Shown here: positions 34,937-46,460 of the stretch, piece after piece
How the letters are laid out: each line of letters begins with the position of its first letter
How positions within the stretch are numbered: position 1 is the stretch's first letter
Assembly: GCF_001542625.1 (NCBI RefSeq)
Contig: NZ_CP016279.1
Location: 2,852,001 to 2,916,000 of the forward strand
DNA from: Streptomyces griseochromogenes
Lineage (GTDB): Bacteria; Actinomycetota; Actinomycetes; Streptomycetales; Streptomycetaceae
DNA: 64,000 nt
Direction: 5' to 3'
Translations under genes and position numbers: made by a program
Notes under the pieces: generated by a model
Databases searched by the model: none
Seen by the model: the letters and a program-made list of their open reading frames with translations, nothing else
Told to the model about the DNA's origin: nothing

Positions 34937-35962
34937 TCAGTCCTCGCGGCCCACCGAGGTCAGCGACATGTCCGCATAGCGCTCGCCCGCCACCTGGCTC
35001 GCGATCGGCTCCAGCAGCGCCAGCTCGTCGGCGCTCAGCGTGATCCGGGTGGCCGCGGCGTTCTCCAGCAGGCGGCCGCGCTTGCGGGTCCCCGGGATCG
35101 GCACGACGGTCAGACCGTGGACCTGGGCCCGCTGCTGCACCCAGGCCAGGGCGATCTGCGCCGCGCTGGCGCCGTGCTCCGCCGCGAGCCGGTGCAGGGG
35201 AGCCAGCAGGGCGGCGTTCGCCTTGGCGTTGTCGCCGCTGAAGCGCGGCAGCAGGTTCCGGAAGTCGCCGCTGGAGAGGTCCTTGCCCGCGTCGCTGAAG
35301 GAACCGGTCAGAAAGCCCCGGCCGAGCGGCGAGTACGGCACGAAGGCGACACCGAGCTCGGCCGCCGCGCCGACCGCGCTGCGCTCGACGTCCCGGCTGA
35401 AGAGCGACCACTCCGACTGCACGGCGGTGATCGGGTGCACGGCGTACGCCTCGCGCAGCTCGGCACCGGTGACCTCGCTCAGGCCAAGGTGCTTGACCTT
35501 GCCCTCCCGGACCAGTTCGGCCATGGTGCCGACGGACTCGGCGAGCGGGACGGCGGGGTCGCGACGGTGCATGTAGTAGAGGTCGATGACGTCGACGTCC
35601 AGACGGCGCAGGCTCGCCTCGACGGCCTTCCTGATGTAGGCCGGGTCGTTGCGGATGGCCCGGTAGCTCGGGTCGTCGGCGCGGAATGCGAAGCCGAACT
35701 TGGTGGCCAGCGTGATCTCGTCGCGGTGCGCGGCGACGAACGGCGCGAGGAACTCCTCGTTGGCGCCGGCGCCGTACATGTCGGCGGTGTCGATGAGGGT
35801 GACGCCCGCCTCGACGGTGGCCTCCAGCGTGTCGCGGGCCGCCGCGTCGTCCGTCTCCCCGTAGGCGGCGCTGATGCCCATGGCGCCGAAGCCCTGGACG
35901 CCGACCAGGGGCCCGCCGTTGCCCAGCCCGACCTTGCCGATCTTTTCGATGGCGCTGCTCAT
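34937..35962 (-). CDS. Aldo/keto reductase
   Basis: The 341-residue TIM-barrel protein has the catalytic tetrad blocks: LIDTADMYG (Asp, Tyr), ATKFG (Lys) and DLYYMHRRDP (His). NADPH binding is indicated by the C-terminal VVPIPGTRKRGRLLEN. It reduces aldehydes or ketones of unknown identity; the length and motifs fit the AKR13-like group. It is a single gene, convergent with the DUF2264 gene. Confidence 0.9.
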   Translation of the reverse strand: MSSAIEKIGKVGLGNGGPLVGVQGFGAMGISAAYGETDDAAARDTLEATVEAGVTLIDTADMYGAGANEEFLAPFVAAHRDEITLATKFGFAFRADDPSYRAIRNDPAYIRKAVEASLRRLDVDVIDLYYMHRRDPAVPLAESVGTMAELVREGKVKHLGLSEVTGAELREAYAVHPITAVQSEWSLFSRDVERSAVGAAAELGVAFVPYSPLGRGFLTGSFSDAGKDLSSGDFRNLLPRFSGDNAKANAALLAPLHRLAAEHGASAAQIALAWVQQRAQVHGLTVVPIPGTRKRGRLLENAAATRITLSADELALLEPIASQVAGERYADMSLTSVGRED

Positions 35963-36104
35963 GATGGTGTTCCGGCCTTTCCGGCGCCCGCCGGGCGCCC
36001 CCCGTGAAAGTCGATCCCGGCGGTGTTGTCGATCACCGCCGCGCCGGCCACGCTAGATCATTGGAGTGCACTCGAAGCAAGGCGGTTCGACGCGACGCCG
36101 GGCG

Positions 36105-36647
36105 CTACGGGAGTGTGCGGGGCACGGTCCGCTCGTAGATGGCGCCGCCGGGTGCGTACCAGCCCGCCTTCTTCCGGACGGCCGGGCTCGGGTCCTGGGC
36201 GTGGGACGTCTCCAGGGCTTTGGCGGCGCGCACCTCGGTATGGGCGAACTTGCCGACCAGTTCGGCGGCCCTCGCGCGCACGTGCGGGTCGGGGTCCGAG
36301 GCCAGGTGCCGCAGCGCGGGTTCGAGGACCTGGCCCGCGCCCGGTGCGCAGGTGTCGCCCTTGCACCGGTCGCAGGCCAGCGCGTGGAACGCGGCGGTCC
36401 TGACCCGGGCGTCCGGGTCGTCGGCCATGGCGATGAGCAGGTCCATGGAGTCGGTGTCGACCAGATGGTCGAGGAGACGGCAGCAGCCCTCACGGACGGC
36501 CGGATTCCCGTCGCCCAGGCCGCCCCGGACGGCGCCCACGGCGTCCTCGCCGCGCCGCAGCAGCTCGTGGTAGGCCGCGACCGCGCGCTGCGGATCGCCC
36601 AAGCACGCGACGAGGGACTCGTTGTCCACTCTGACGAATCCAAGCAT
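36105..36647 (-). CDS. HEAT-repeat protein
   Basis: The 180-residue protein (from ATG 36647) is a run of helical repeats with the HEAT-type pattern: AVGAVRGGLGDGNPAVREGC, LIAMADDPDARVRTAAFHAL, LRHLASDPDPHVRARAAELV and SHAQDPSPAVRKKAGWYAPG. Such repeats bind other proteins. Cysteines in LACDRCKGDTC could bind a metal. The partner is unknown. The gene lies alone between two divergent enzyme genes. Confidence 0.78.
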   Translation of the reverse strand: MLGFVRVDNESLVACLGDPQRAVAAYHELLRRGEDAVGAVRGGLGDGNPAVREGCCRLLDHLVDTDSMDLLIAMADDPDARVRTAAFHALACDRCKGDTCAPGAGQVLEPALRHLASDPDPHVRARAAELVGKFAHTEVRAAKALETSHAQDPSPAVRKKAGWYAPGGAIYERTVPRTLP

Positions 36648-36763
36648 GACGCCAGCATCGAACCGCGCCTCGTGCCCCCGCAAAGGGATTTCTCCCGGAC
36701 CGGCCCGCGACCGCCCGCCACGTTTCGGCGTCCGCCGAAACGAACGGCGCCTAGCGTGGGCGT

Positions 36764-37546
36764 ATGACCGCAGAGCCCGCCGTGACCTCGTTCGCCGCCC
36801 TCCACCACCGCCCCGGCGAGCCGCTGCTCCTGCCCAACGCCTGGGACCACGCCTCGGCGGCCGCCCTCGCGGCCCGGGGTTTTCCGGCGATCGCCACGAC
36901 GAGCCTCGCCGTGGCGGCGGCCGCCGGGCTGCCCGACGGCCGGGGCGCGACCCGCGAGCACACCCTGCGCCTCGCCCGCACGCTCGGCGCGGAGCCCTGG
37001 CTGCTCTCCGTCGACGCCGAGGACGGCTTCGGCGACGATCCGGACGAAGTCGCCCGACTGGCAGACCGGTTGTGGGATCTGGGGGTCGTCGGCATCAACC
37101 TGGAGGACGGCCTCGGCCCCGCCGAAGCGCACGCGGCGAAGATCGCCGCGGTGAAGGCCGCCGTGCCCGGCCTGTTCGTCAACGCCCGTACGGACACGTA
37201 CTGGCTGGGCGACGGCGACGAGACGGACACCCTGCGCCGCCTCGACGCCTACCGGCAGGCGGGCGCCGACGGGCTGTTCGTGCCCGGACTGACGGACCCG
37301 GACCGGATCGGCACCCTCGTCCGCCACGTCGACGCCCCGCTCAACGTCCTCTACTCGCCCACCGGCCCCACCGTGCCCCGGCTCGCCGACCTCGGCGTCG
37401 CCCGCGTCAGCCTCGGCTCGCTGCTCTACCGACGGGCACTGGGAGCCGCGCTGGACGCGGTCGCCGACATCGCGGCCGGCCGGGTGCCGGGCGGCACGAC
37501 CCCGTCCTACGCCGAGGTGTGCGCGCTGGGAGGGGGCGCGCCCTGA
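36764..37546 (+). CDS. Isocitrate lyase/PEP mutase family protein
   Basis: The 260-residue protein is a compact family member: LLLPNAWDHASAAALAARGF, IATTSLAVAAAAGLPDG, WLLSVDAEDGFGDDPDEV and GVVGINLEDGL. The KKCGH-type catalytic loop cysteine of true lyases is absent, as in the oxaloacetate- or phosphonopyruvate-hydrolase-like branch, so the reaction is open. It differs strongly from the family member at 25224. Monocistronic. Confidence 0.85.
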   Translation: MTAEPAVTSFAALHHRPGEPLLLPNAWDHASAAALAARGFPAIATTSLAVAAAAGLPDGRGATREHTLRLARTLGAEPWLLSVDAEDGFGDDPDEVARLADRLWDLGVVGINLEDGLGPAEAHAAKIAAVKAAVPGLFVNARTDTYWLGDGDETDTLRRLDAYRQAGADGLFVPGLTDPDRIGTLVRHVDAPLNVLYSPTGPTVPRLADLGVARVSLGSLLYRRALGAALDAVADIAAGRVPGGTTPSYAEVCALGGGAP

Positions 37547-37634
37547 GCCCCTGGCGCCTCAGGGGGGCGAAGGCGGTGACGGTGCGGTTCCACTCGCGGG
37601 TGTTGTCGTAACCCGCGGACAGGTATGGGTACTT

Positions 37635-37658
37635 GGCGCTCAGGCGCTCAGGCGCTCA
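37635..37658. repeat. Three tandem copies of GGCGCTCA
   Basis: GGCGCTCA repeats three times in a row within the 222-base gap 37547-37768. Around it the minus strand shows short protein-like pieces (YPYLSAGYDNTREWNRTVTA and ARSDYDPSTTALAVRRHA) that I cannot assign, so the gap probably holds the degraded end of a gene. Confidence 0.5.
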
Positions 37659-37768
37659 GGCGTGCCGTCGGACGGCGAGAGCCGTGGTGGACGGGTCGTA
37701 GTCGCTGCGGGCGGCGTAGCGGCGTGTCGAGACGCCCAGTACCGCGCCGATTCCGCAAGGACGCGGCC

Positions 37769-38488
37769 TTACCGCGCTGCCCCCGGGGCGTCCGCCGCGA
37801 GCAGCGTCTGCGTCAGCCGGTCGGCGAACGCGACGGGGTGTTCCAGGGTGCCCAGATGGCCGCCGGGGAATTCGGCGAAGGGGCTTCCGGTGCGCTGGGC
37901 GACCGCCTGCGCGGTGCGGTGGAGGACCTGGCCCCGTGAGTCGGCGCCCGCGGCCACGGTGAGGCCGGTGGGTGCGGAGAACGCCGGGGTGTATGCCGTG
38001 AAGGGGCGCAGGACGTGGGCGAGGAAGACGGCCATGGGGCTCGGCGGCCCGTCTTCGGCGGAGGCGTGCTGTCCGGCCGTCAGCCGCTCGATCAGGTCCG
38101 CCCGCTCGTGCGCCCCGTCCGGCAGCAGCGTCACACACGGCGGCTCGTGCGCCACCACGTGCGCCAGCCGCCCCGGATGCCGGGCGAACAGGTCGAGTAC
38201 GGCGATGCCGCCGGAGCTGGACCCGAACACATGGGCCCGCTCGCCCGGCGGCAGCACCGTCTCCAGCACCCGGTGCGCCCCGTCGCTCCAGTGGGCCGGA
38301 CGCTGGTCCGGGACGGGGCGTCCGAGCCGTCCGTGGGCGAGGCCGAGGGGGTCGTACGTCACGACGGTGAAGCGTTGTGCCAGCCGCTCGGTCAGGGGGC
38401 CGAGTCCCATGGGGTGCCCGGCCCCGCCGGGCACGAGCAGCAGGACGGGGCCGTTGCCCGTCGTGTCGTAGTGGAGCGGGTCAATCAT
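37769..38488 (-). CDS. Alpha/beta hydrolase
   Basis: The 239-residue protein has the fold's landmarks: LLLVPGGAGHP oxyanion region, nucleophile elbow VFGSSSGG and late histidine in FPGGHLGTLEHP. It is probably an esterase or similar hydrolase in the cytoplasm. Its start overlaps the stop of the TetR gene by eight bases, so the two are co-translated and the regulator presumably controls both. Confidence 0.85.
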   Translation of the reverse strand: MIDPLHYDTTGNGPVLLLVPGGAGHPMGLGPLTERLAQRFTVVTYDPLGLAHGRLGRPVPDQRPAHWSDGAHRVLETVLPPGERAHVFGSSSGGIAVLDLFARHPGRLAHVVAHEPPCVTLLPDGAHERADLIERLTAGQHASAEDGPPSPMAVFLAHVLRPFTAYTPAFSAPTGLTVAAGADSRGQVLHRTAQAVAQRTGSPFAEFPGGHLGTLEHPVAFADRLTQTLLAADAPGAAR

Positions 38489-39065
38489 CGGTGTGCGTCT
38501 CCCGGGGCCAGTGGGTGAGGGCGAGGTGCAGGGCTTCGACCGCCTTGTCCCAGGAGGCCCGGACGTCCCGGTCCGCGCCGAAGCCGCCCGCGGACTCCAG
38601 GGCGCAGTACCCGTGGAAGGTGCTGCGCAACAGGCGTACGGCGTCGGTCAGGTCGGGTTCGTCGAGGCCGTAGGCGCGCAGCATGCCGTAGGTGATCTCG
38701 GCCGTGCGGCGCAGGGCGGGGGAGTCGGCGATCAGGTCCTGGTCGATGCGGATCTGGGTCGCCGCGTACCGACCGGGGTGCTCCAGGGCGTAGGCGCGGT
38801 AGGTGCCCGCGAACGCGGCCAGCGCGTCCTTGCCCGCCCGGCCGGCCACGGCCGCCGCGATCCGGTCGATCAGCTCGCCGCCCGCGTGCAGCGCGAGCCG
38901 GGTCCGCAGGTCGCTCAGGCCCCGGACGTGCGAGTACAGGCTCGCGTCCTTCACGCCGAAGCGCCGGGCCAGCGCGGACAGGCTGACGTTCTCGAAGCCC
39001 GCCTCGTCGGCGAGGTCGGCGGCCGCCGCGACCAGCCGGTCGGCGGTGAGTCCCGCACGGGCCAT
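38481..39065 (-). CDS. TetR-family regulator with WHG-type C-terminus
   Basis: The 194-residue protein has the TetR helix-turn-helix (VSLSALARRFGVKDASLYSH) and a C-terminal domain with YGLDEPDLTDAVRLLRSTFH then GYCALESAGGF, the TetR_C_33/WHG pattern. It is the first gene of a two-gene unit with the alpha/beta hydrolase. The AGGAGGAATCCTAGG dyad-like stretch just upstream of its start may be its own operator. Confidence 0.88.
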   Translation of the reverse strand: MARAGLTADRLVAAAADLADEAGFENVSLSALARRFGVKDASLYSHVRGLSDLRTRLALHAGGELIDRIAAAVAGRAGKDALAAFAGTYRAYALEHPGRYAATQIRIDQDLIADSPALRRTAEITYGMLRAYGLDEPDLTDAVRLLRSTFHGYCALESAGGFGADRDVRASWDKAVEALHLALTHWPRETHTDD

Positions 39066-39108
39066 CCGACACCTCCTCCTTGGGTACTTAGGAGGAATCC
39101 TAGGGCAT

Positions 39109-39612
39109 CTAGGTTCGGGGTGTCGCCCGAGCGGCGCAGTGCCTGCCGGTGGCGGCGACCAGTTGCATGTCCTCCGCCCTCAGCCGCAGGGCATGGCGGG
39201 ACGTGTCCCTGCCCCGCGCCGGGTCCGGGTCCCAGAGCCAGACGGTGTCGCCGCTCGCCTGGAAGGAGAGCACGGGATGGGTCGTGGGCACCGGTCCGTT
39301 GATGACGGGAATCTTCGCGTCGAGCGGTTCGACGCAGACGAGTTCGCCCCGGATGCCGAAGTACGCGGCGGGGTAGCGCTGCGGTCGAACGGTTCCGGTA
39401 TCACCCGTGGCCCGTCCCGGTGATGGTCACAGCACTCCTCGCCCGCGCTCCGGCAGGTCCCCGTGTCCTGCGGGCGAAGGGCGGGCGAGCTCAGCCGATC
39501 GGCTGTGGAGGTGGCGGTGTCCGAGGTCGCCGAGGTACTCGCCGGCGGCGAGGGGCAGGGCGCCCGTCGCGAGGGTGGCGAGGAGTCGTCCCGTGGGTCG
39601 CATGCGGCTCAT
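39109..39612 (-). pseudogene. Degraded secreted-protein gene, family unknown
   Basis: The minus strand starts with a signal-like piece, MRPTGRLLATLATGALPLAA, from about 39606. After at least one frame change it continues as RYPAAYFGIRGELVCVEPLD and PVLSFQASGDTVWLWDPDPA to a stop at 39109. No single frame links them. I cannot identify the family. The 39066-39718 gap also holds the MFS promoter; a TTGAGAAAACCGCTC stretch lies near 39650. Confidence 0.35.
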
Positions 39613-39718
39613 GGTGTGGTCAACATGGTTGTTTTTGAAGGAAGTTGAGAAAACCGCTCACCATGAGTGCGTGACATAGGGTTGGCCGGGGGGACGGGGG
39701 AAGGACGGGGAGACCGAG

Positions 39719-40984
39719 GTGGAGAACGAGGCGCGACGGGGCCAGGAGCCCACGAAGTCGGCGAGTGCGTCGACGGCCCGATCGCCGGGAAGACGGCGGG
39801 ATTTCGGGATCTTCTGGGTGGCCCAGACCCTCTCCGTTCTCGGAGACTCCTTCTCCCTGATCGCCCTGCCGCTGCTGGTCCTGGAAGCCACCGGATCGGT
39901 GGCGCGCATGGGGCTGCTGACCGCCGTGGGCGGCGCCGCCTCCGTGCTCGCCGCCGTCTTCGCCGGGGTGGTGGTGGACCGGGTGGACCGGCGGCGGCTG
40001 CTGATCATCTGCGATCTGGCTCGCATGGTCCTGTACGGACTGATCCCGTTGGTCTGGGTCTTCGGCCCGCACATCTGGGTGCTCTATGTGGTGCTGCCCG
40101 TGTGCGAGGCCGTCGGCATGTTCTTCTCCGTCGGGTACGTCACCGCCGTCCGTGGTCTGGTCGGCACGGACCGACTCACCGAGGCCAACGGCCGGTTGAA
40201 CTCGACCGCCGCCGCGGCGGGAGTCCTCGGACCGCTCTTCGCGGGCCTGGTCGCCGCCTGGACGGGGCCCACGGCCGCCGTCGCCGTCGATGCCGCGAGC
40301 TTCGCCGTCTCCGCCGCCTGCCTGTCCGTCGTACGCCTGGCCCCGCGACCCGCCGACGACGGACCCGACCCCCGGCGCGGCACCGTGTGGCAGGACCTGC
40401 GCACCGGGGTCGCCTTCCTGCGCCGGCACCCGGTCCTGCGCACGCTGACCGTGCTGCTGTTCGTCTTCGGCTTCCTCACCCTCGGCCTGACCGACCTGCT
40501 GATCTACCACCTCAAGCACGACCTCGGTCACCGCGACGGCACGGTCGGCACCGTCCTCGCCGTCGGCGCGCTCGGCACCATCGCCGGATCCCTGCTCGTC
40601 GCCCGCCTGCGCCGCCTGATGGGCTTCGGCCCCCTCTGGATCGGGTCGGTCGCGGTCGGCGGCCTCGCCGTAGCCGGTATCGGCGCGGCGACCACGGTCC
40701 CCGCGGTCGCCGCGCTCACCGTCGCCTTCCTGGCCTGCGTCGCCATGGCGGGCACCTGCTCCATGTCCCTGCGCCAGGAGATCACCCCCGAGCACCTCCT
40801 CGGCCGCGTCACCTCCGCCTACTGGACGCTCACCTACGCCGCCGCCCCCGTCGGAGCGGCCGTCCTCACCTGGGCGGCCGAAAGTCACGGCACCACATCG
40901 GTGGCCCTGGTGACGGGCGCGAGCTGTGTCCTGATCGCGGCGGCCGCGCTGGTCACACCGGTCCGGCGGGCCGACCGCCCCTGA
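39719..40984 (+). CDS. MFS transporter (enterobactin exporter-like, MFS_3)
   Basis: GTG 39719 (GGGGAG six bases upstream) gives 421 residues with about 12 membrane spans. The family's signatures are FGIFWVAQTLSVLGDSFSLI, VVVDRVDRRRLLIICDLARM and SLRQEITPEHLLGRVTSAYW. Relatives export siderophores or drugs. No siderophore genes are adjacent, so the substrate is open. The N-terminus is a basic cytoplasmic stretch of about 30 residues. Confidence 0.88.
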   Translation: MENEARRGQEPTKSASASTARSPGRRRDFGIFWVAQTLSVLGDSFSLIALPLLVLEATGSVARMGLLTAVGGAASVLAAVFAGVVVDRVDRRRLLIICDLARMVLYGLIPLVWVFGPHIWVLYVVLPVCEAVGMFFSVGYVTAVRGLVGTDRLTEANGRLNSTAAAAGVLGPLFAGLVAAWTGPTAAVAVDAASFAVSAACLSVVRLAPRPADDGPDPRRGTVWQDLRTGVAFLRRHPVLRTLTVLLFVFGFLTLGLTDLLIYHLKHDLGHRDGTVGTVLAVGALGTIAGSLLVARLRRLMGFGPLWIGSVAVGGLAVAGIGAATTVPAVAALTVAFLACVAMAGTCSMSLRQEITPEHLLGRVTSAYWTLTYAAAPVGAAVLTWAAESHGTTSVALVTGASCVLIAAAALVTPVRRADRP

Positions 40985-40990
40985 CCCCGC

Positions 40991-41352
40991 TCAGCCGCAC
41001 CCGGCCCGCAACGCGGCCAGTGCCGACCAGGCCGCACCGCGCTCCTCGCGGTCGTACACCCGCGATGCGACGGCCCGGTCACCGCCGAACACGACGTGGC
41101 ACAGCGGCAGATACGACAGATCGCCCCACCACTCGCGCGTATGCTCCCGCGCCAGTGTCAGGCCGCAGCCGGCACAGGTGATCCACGCAACAGCACGCTC
41201 AGCCCGCCTTCCTGCTCCCCGATGTCCCAGCATCCCCGCACCTCGTCCACGTCCTCGGGGGAAGGAGGCAGAGCGGCGAGACGGTGCCAGACGGCGGCCT
41301 CGTCGTCGTACGACGGCTCGGCCGGGCCGGGAGGTGTTCCGCAGTCGTTCAT
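40991..41352 (-). pseudogene. Small hypothetical gene with one frameshift
   Basis: MNDCGTPPGPAEPSYDDEAA and DEVRGCWDIGEQEGGLSVLL are in one frame; VAWITCAGCGLTLAREHTRE and WWGDLSYLPLCHVVFGGDRA follow in another, with the change near 41185. Joined, they give a protein of about 118 residues with a CAGC pair. Function unknown. One indel in an otherwise clean gene could be a sequencing error. Confidence 0.5.
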
Positions 41353-41434
41353 GCTCGGATTCTGCGGGCCGAGACCGCGGCCGGCCCGGTGCCAGGGCTC
41401 CGGCCGGCCGCGGAGGGCGTCAGGACCGCGTCGG

Positions 41435-44305
<2,871 letters not shown>

Positions 44306-44520
44306 TCAGCCCTTGATACCGGTCTGCGCGATCCCTTGCTCCAGCCAACGCTGGAGCAAGAGGAACACGAACAGCAGAGGCAGGACGGAAATGGCGGTCG
44401 CCATGAAGATCAGGTGGTAATTGACGGTCTGGTTGGTCCTGACCGATGACCAGCGGCCGCAGGAAGGCGTTCCAGCCGCCGAGGAACGTGATCGTCGCGA
44501 CGGCGACCGCTCATGACCAG
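44306..44520 (-). pseudogene. Sugar ABC permease (MalG-type) C-terminal remnant
   Basis: The minus strand encodes TITFLGGWNAFLRPLVIGQD, then, after a frame change near 44440, NYHLIFMATAISVLPLLFVF and LLLQRWLEQGIAQTGIKG to a stop at 44306. This is the end of a carbohydrate permease of the MalG type. The rest of that permease, its partner and any binding protein are missing between here and the galactanase gene. Confidence 0.75.
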
Positions 44521-44586
44521 CTTGCCGGCGGCGGCCAGGTCCGCTGCGGCCCGGAGTGTCGATCGGCGGCCCTCGGTCAAGGGGGG

Positions 44587-46443
44587 CTACCGCCTGGTCC
44601 AGGCCTCGTTGGGGCCGCCGTTGCAGCTGTAGAGGATCACGCCGCTGCCGTCGGCGGTCGCCTGTCCGCTCACGTCCAGGCACTTGCCCGAAGCCTCGTT
44701 CACGATCTGCCCGTTGGCGTTCAGCAGCCAGCGCCGGGTGCCGTCATTGTCGTAGGCCGCCGTGGTCGTCAGGCCCGAACTCCCCGCCGTCAGATAGCCG
44801 TTCTCGCCCTTCAGCGCACCCCGGGCGTCGTACGACCACGACTGTCCGGCCGCACCGGTGCAGGTGCTGATGCGGGCGCCGGACGCGTCCGCCGTCAGGC
44901 ACTTGCCGGACTGCCTGCCCTGCCAGGCACCGGTCACCGCCGAACTGCCGTGTCCCGCCTGATCGAGGACGTACGTCGTCACGGAGCGGGCCGCGAGGGT
45001 CGCGGACACCGTGCCGCCGCGCACGGACGGCCTGGTCACGTCCGCCCAGTCCTCGGTGGCCGAGGTGCGCACCGCCTGCGCGGCGCGCACCGGGGTGCGG
45101 CTGTTGAAGTGCAGGTTCAGCGGTGTGTCGGTGGTGTTGTGGTTGTTGACCACGACGACCCATGAACCGTTCCGGTCGTAGCTCGTGACTTCGACGCCGC
45201 CGGGCGTGCCCGTCACGTTGTGCGCCACCGAGCCCGGCTTCACGAACTTGCTGTACTGGCCCAGCGCGTAGTACCGCTTCGTGAAGTACAGCTTCTGGTC
45301 GCCGTTCGTCGCGTAGTCGGGGTCGTAGTAGATCAGGCCGTCGTTCCAGCCCTCGTCGTTCCTGCTGTACGGATCGCTGCCGTACCCGCTCGCCAGCGCC
45401 ACCCACCACTGGAACGCGGAGTCGTGGGAGGTCGCGAAGTCCTTGTAGATGATCCGGGACATCAGCAGGGCGTTGTCGATGGTCGGGTCGTACTCCTGGT
45501 TCCAGCCCGTCGTGCCCTTGCCGAAGCAGCAGATCTCGGTCGCCCAGGACTCCTTGCCCGCCGACCGGGACGTCTCGTGGACCTTGCCCAGCTCACCGTC
45601 GTCCGGGTCGTCGTACGTGTGGTGGGCCAGCTTGGACACGTACGGGGCCGTGCCCGGCTGGGAGATCCACTGCGGCAGTTCGCTGTTGAACTGGGTCGTC
45701 CTGCTGGACTCGTCGGCGATGATGCCGGTCTTCTGGTGCCGTGCCCGCTGCTCGGCACCCAGCGCGCGCACGATGTCGTCGCGCCGGCCGACCGGGACCG
45801 GCATGCCCTCCTGGCCGCAGTCCGCGAAGCTGTTGTCCGGCTCGTTGAAGGGGCTGATGTAGTCGAGCCGCACGCCCTGCTGGGCGAAGTGATCGGTCAC
45901 GTCGGCGACGTACTTGGCGAAGTCGCCCTCGTTCTCCGCCTTCAGCAGGCCGCCGCAGCTCTTCTGGTTGGTCGTCCACCGTGCGGGCGCGCTGTTCACG
46001 AAGCCGATCAGGTCCTCGACCCCGTATTCGGCCGCGTACTTGAGGAACCTCCGCCCGCCGTTGTCCTTGCTCCAGTCGTAGGTGCCGTCGGGGCCCAGGA
46101 AGTCCTCGGGGGCGCGGGCCGGGGTGGAGACCCCGGTGCCGCCACCGCCGATGTTGTAGCGGTACGAGCTGAGGTCCAGGCCCCGGGAGGAGAACAGCAG
46201 CCTGGCGACCCGGGCCTGGACGGCCGGCGAGAAGTGCTGGAGGTCGTTGACCCACCAGGCGCCGGAGGCACCGATGTCGTCGATGGTCTGGGCGGCGTGG
46301 GGGGAGACCTCGGCGGGGACGGGCGCGTCGGCGGCGCTCGCGGGCGGGGAGGTGAGCAGGGCCGCGGTGACAGCCAGTGCGGCCGAGGCTGCGGGCAGGA
46401 GGGATCTCCTGGTGCGGTGCTGAACCGTGCGGAGGTGAGACAC
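44587..46443 (-). CDS. Secreted GH30-like endo-beta-1,6-galactanase with ricin-type domain
   Basis: GTG 46443 is favoured by GGAAGG seven bases upstream; an ATG at 46449 is the alternative. The 618-residue product has a signal peptide (LLPAASAALAVTAALLTSPP) and a GH30-type barrel. The acid/base Glu is in SPFNEPDNSF and the nucleophile in WATEICCFG. A beta-domain follows, and the last 130 residues form a ricin-type CBM13 with GKCLTADASG and QSWSYD repeats. Arabinogalactan side chains are the likely substrate, releasing galacto-oligosaccharides for the adjacent LacZ. Exported. Confidence 0.85.
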   Translation of the reverse strand: MSHLRTVQHRTRRSLLPAASAALAVTAALLTSPPASAADAPVPAEVSPHAAQTIDDIGASGAWWVNDLQHFSPAVQARVARLLFSSRGLDLSSYRYNIGGGGTGVSTPARAPEDFLGPDGTYDWSKDNGGRRFLKYAAEYGVEDLIGFVNSAPARWTTNQKSCGGLLKAENEGDFAKYVADVTDHFAQQGVRLDYISPFNEPDNSFADCGQEGMPVPVGRRDDIVRALGAEQRARHQKTGIIADESSRTTQFNSELPQWISQPGTAPYVSKLAHHTYDDPDDGELGKVHETSRSAGKESWATEICCFGKGTTGWNQEYDPTIDNALLMSRIIYKDFATSHDSAFQWWVALASGYGSDPYSRNDEGWNDGLIYYDPDYATNGDQKLYFTKRYYALGQYSKFVKPGSVAHNVTGTPGGVEVTSYDRNGSWVVVVNNHNTTDTPLNLHFNSRTPVRAAQAVRTSATEDWADVTRPSVRGGTVSATLAARSVTTYVLDQAGHGSSAVTGAWQGRQSGKCLTADASGARISTCTGAAGQSWSYDARGALKGENGYLTAGSSGLTTTAAYDNDGTRRWLLNANGQIVNEASGKCLDVSGQATADGSGVILYSCNGGPNEAWTRR

Positions 46444-46460
46444 GTGCATCCCTTCCGTCG

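Noticed and set aside
37635..37658. GGCGCTCA triplet as a possible CRISPR-like array
   Set aside because: Units are eight bases and directly adjacent, with no spacers and no cas genes; it is a simple tandem repeat.
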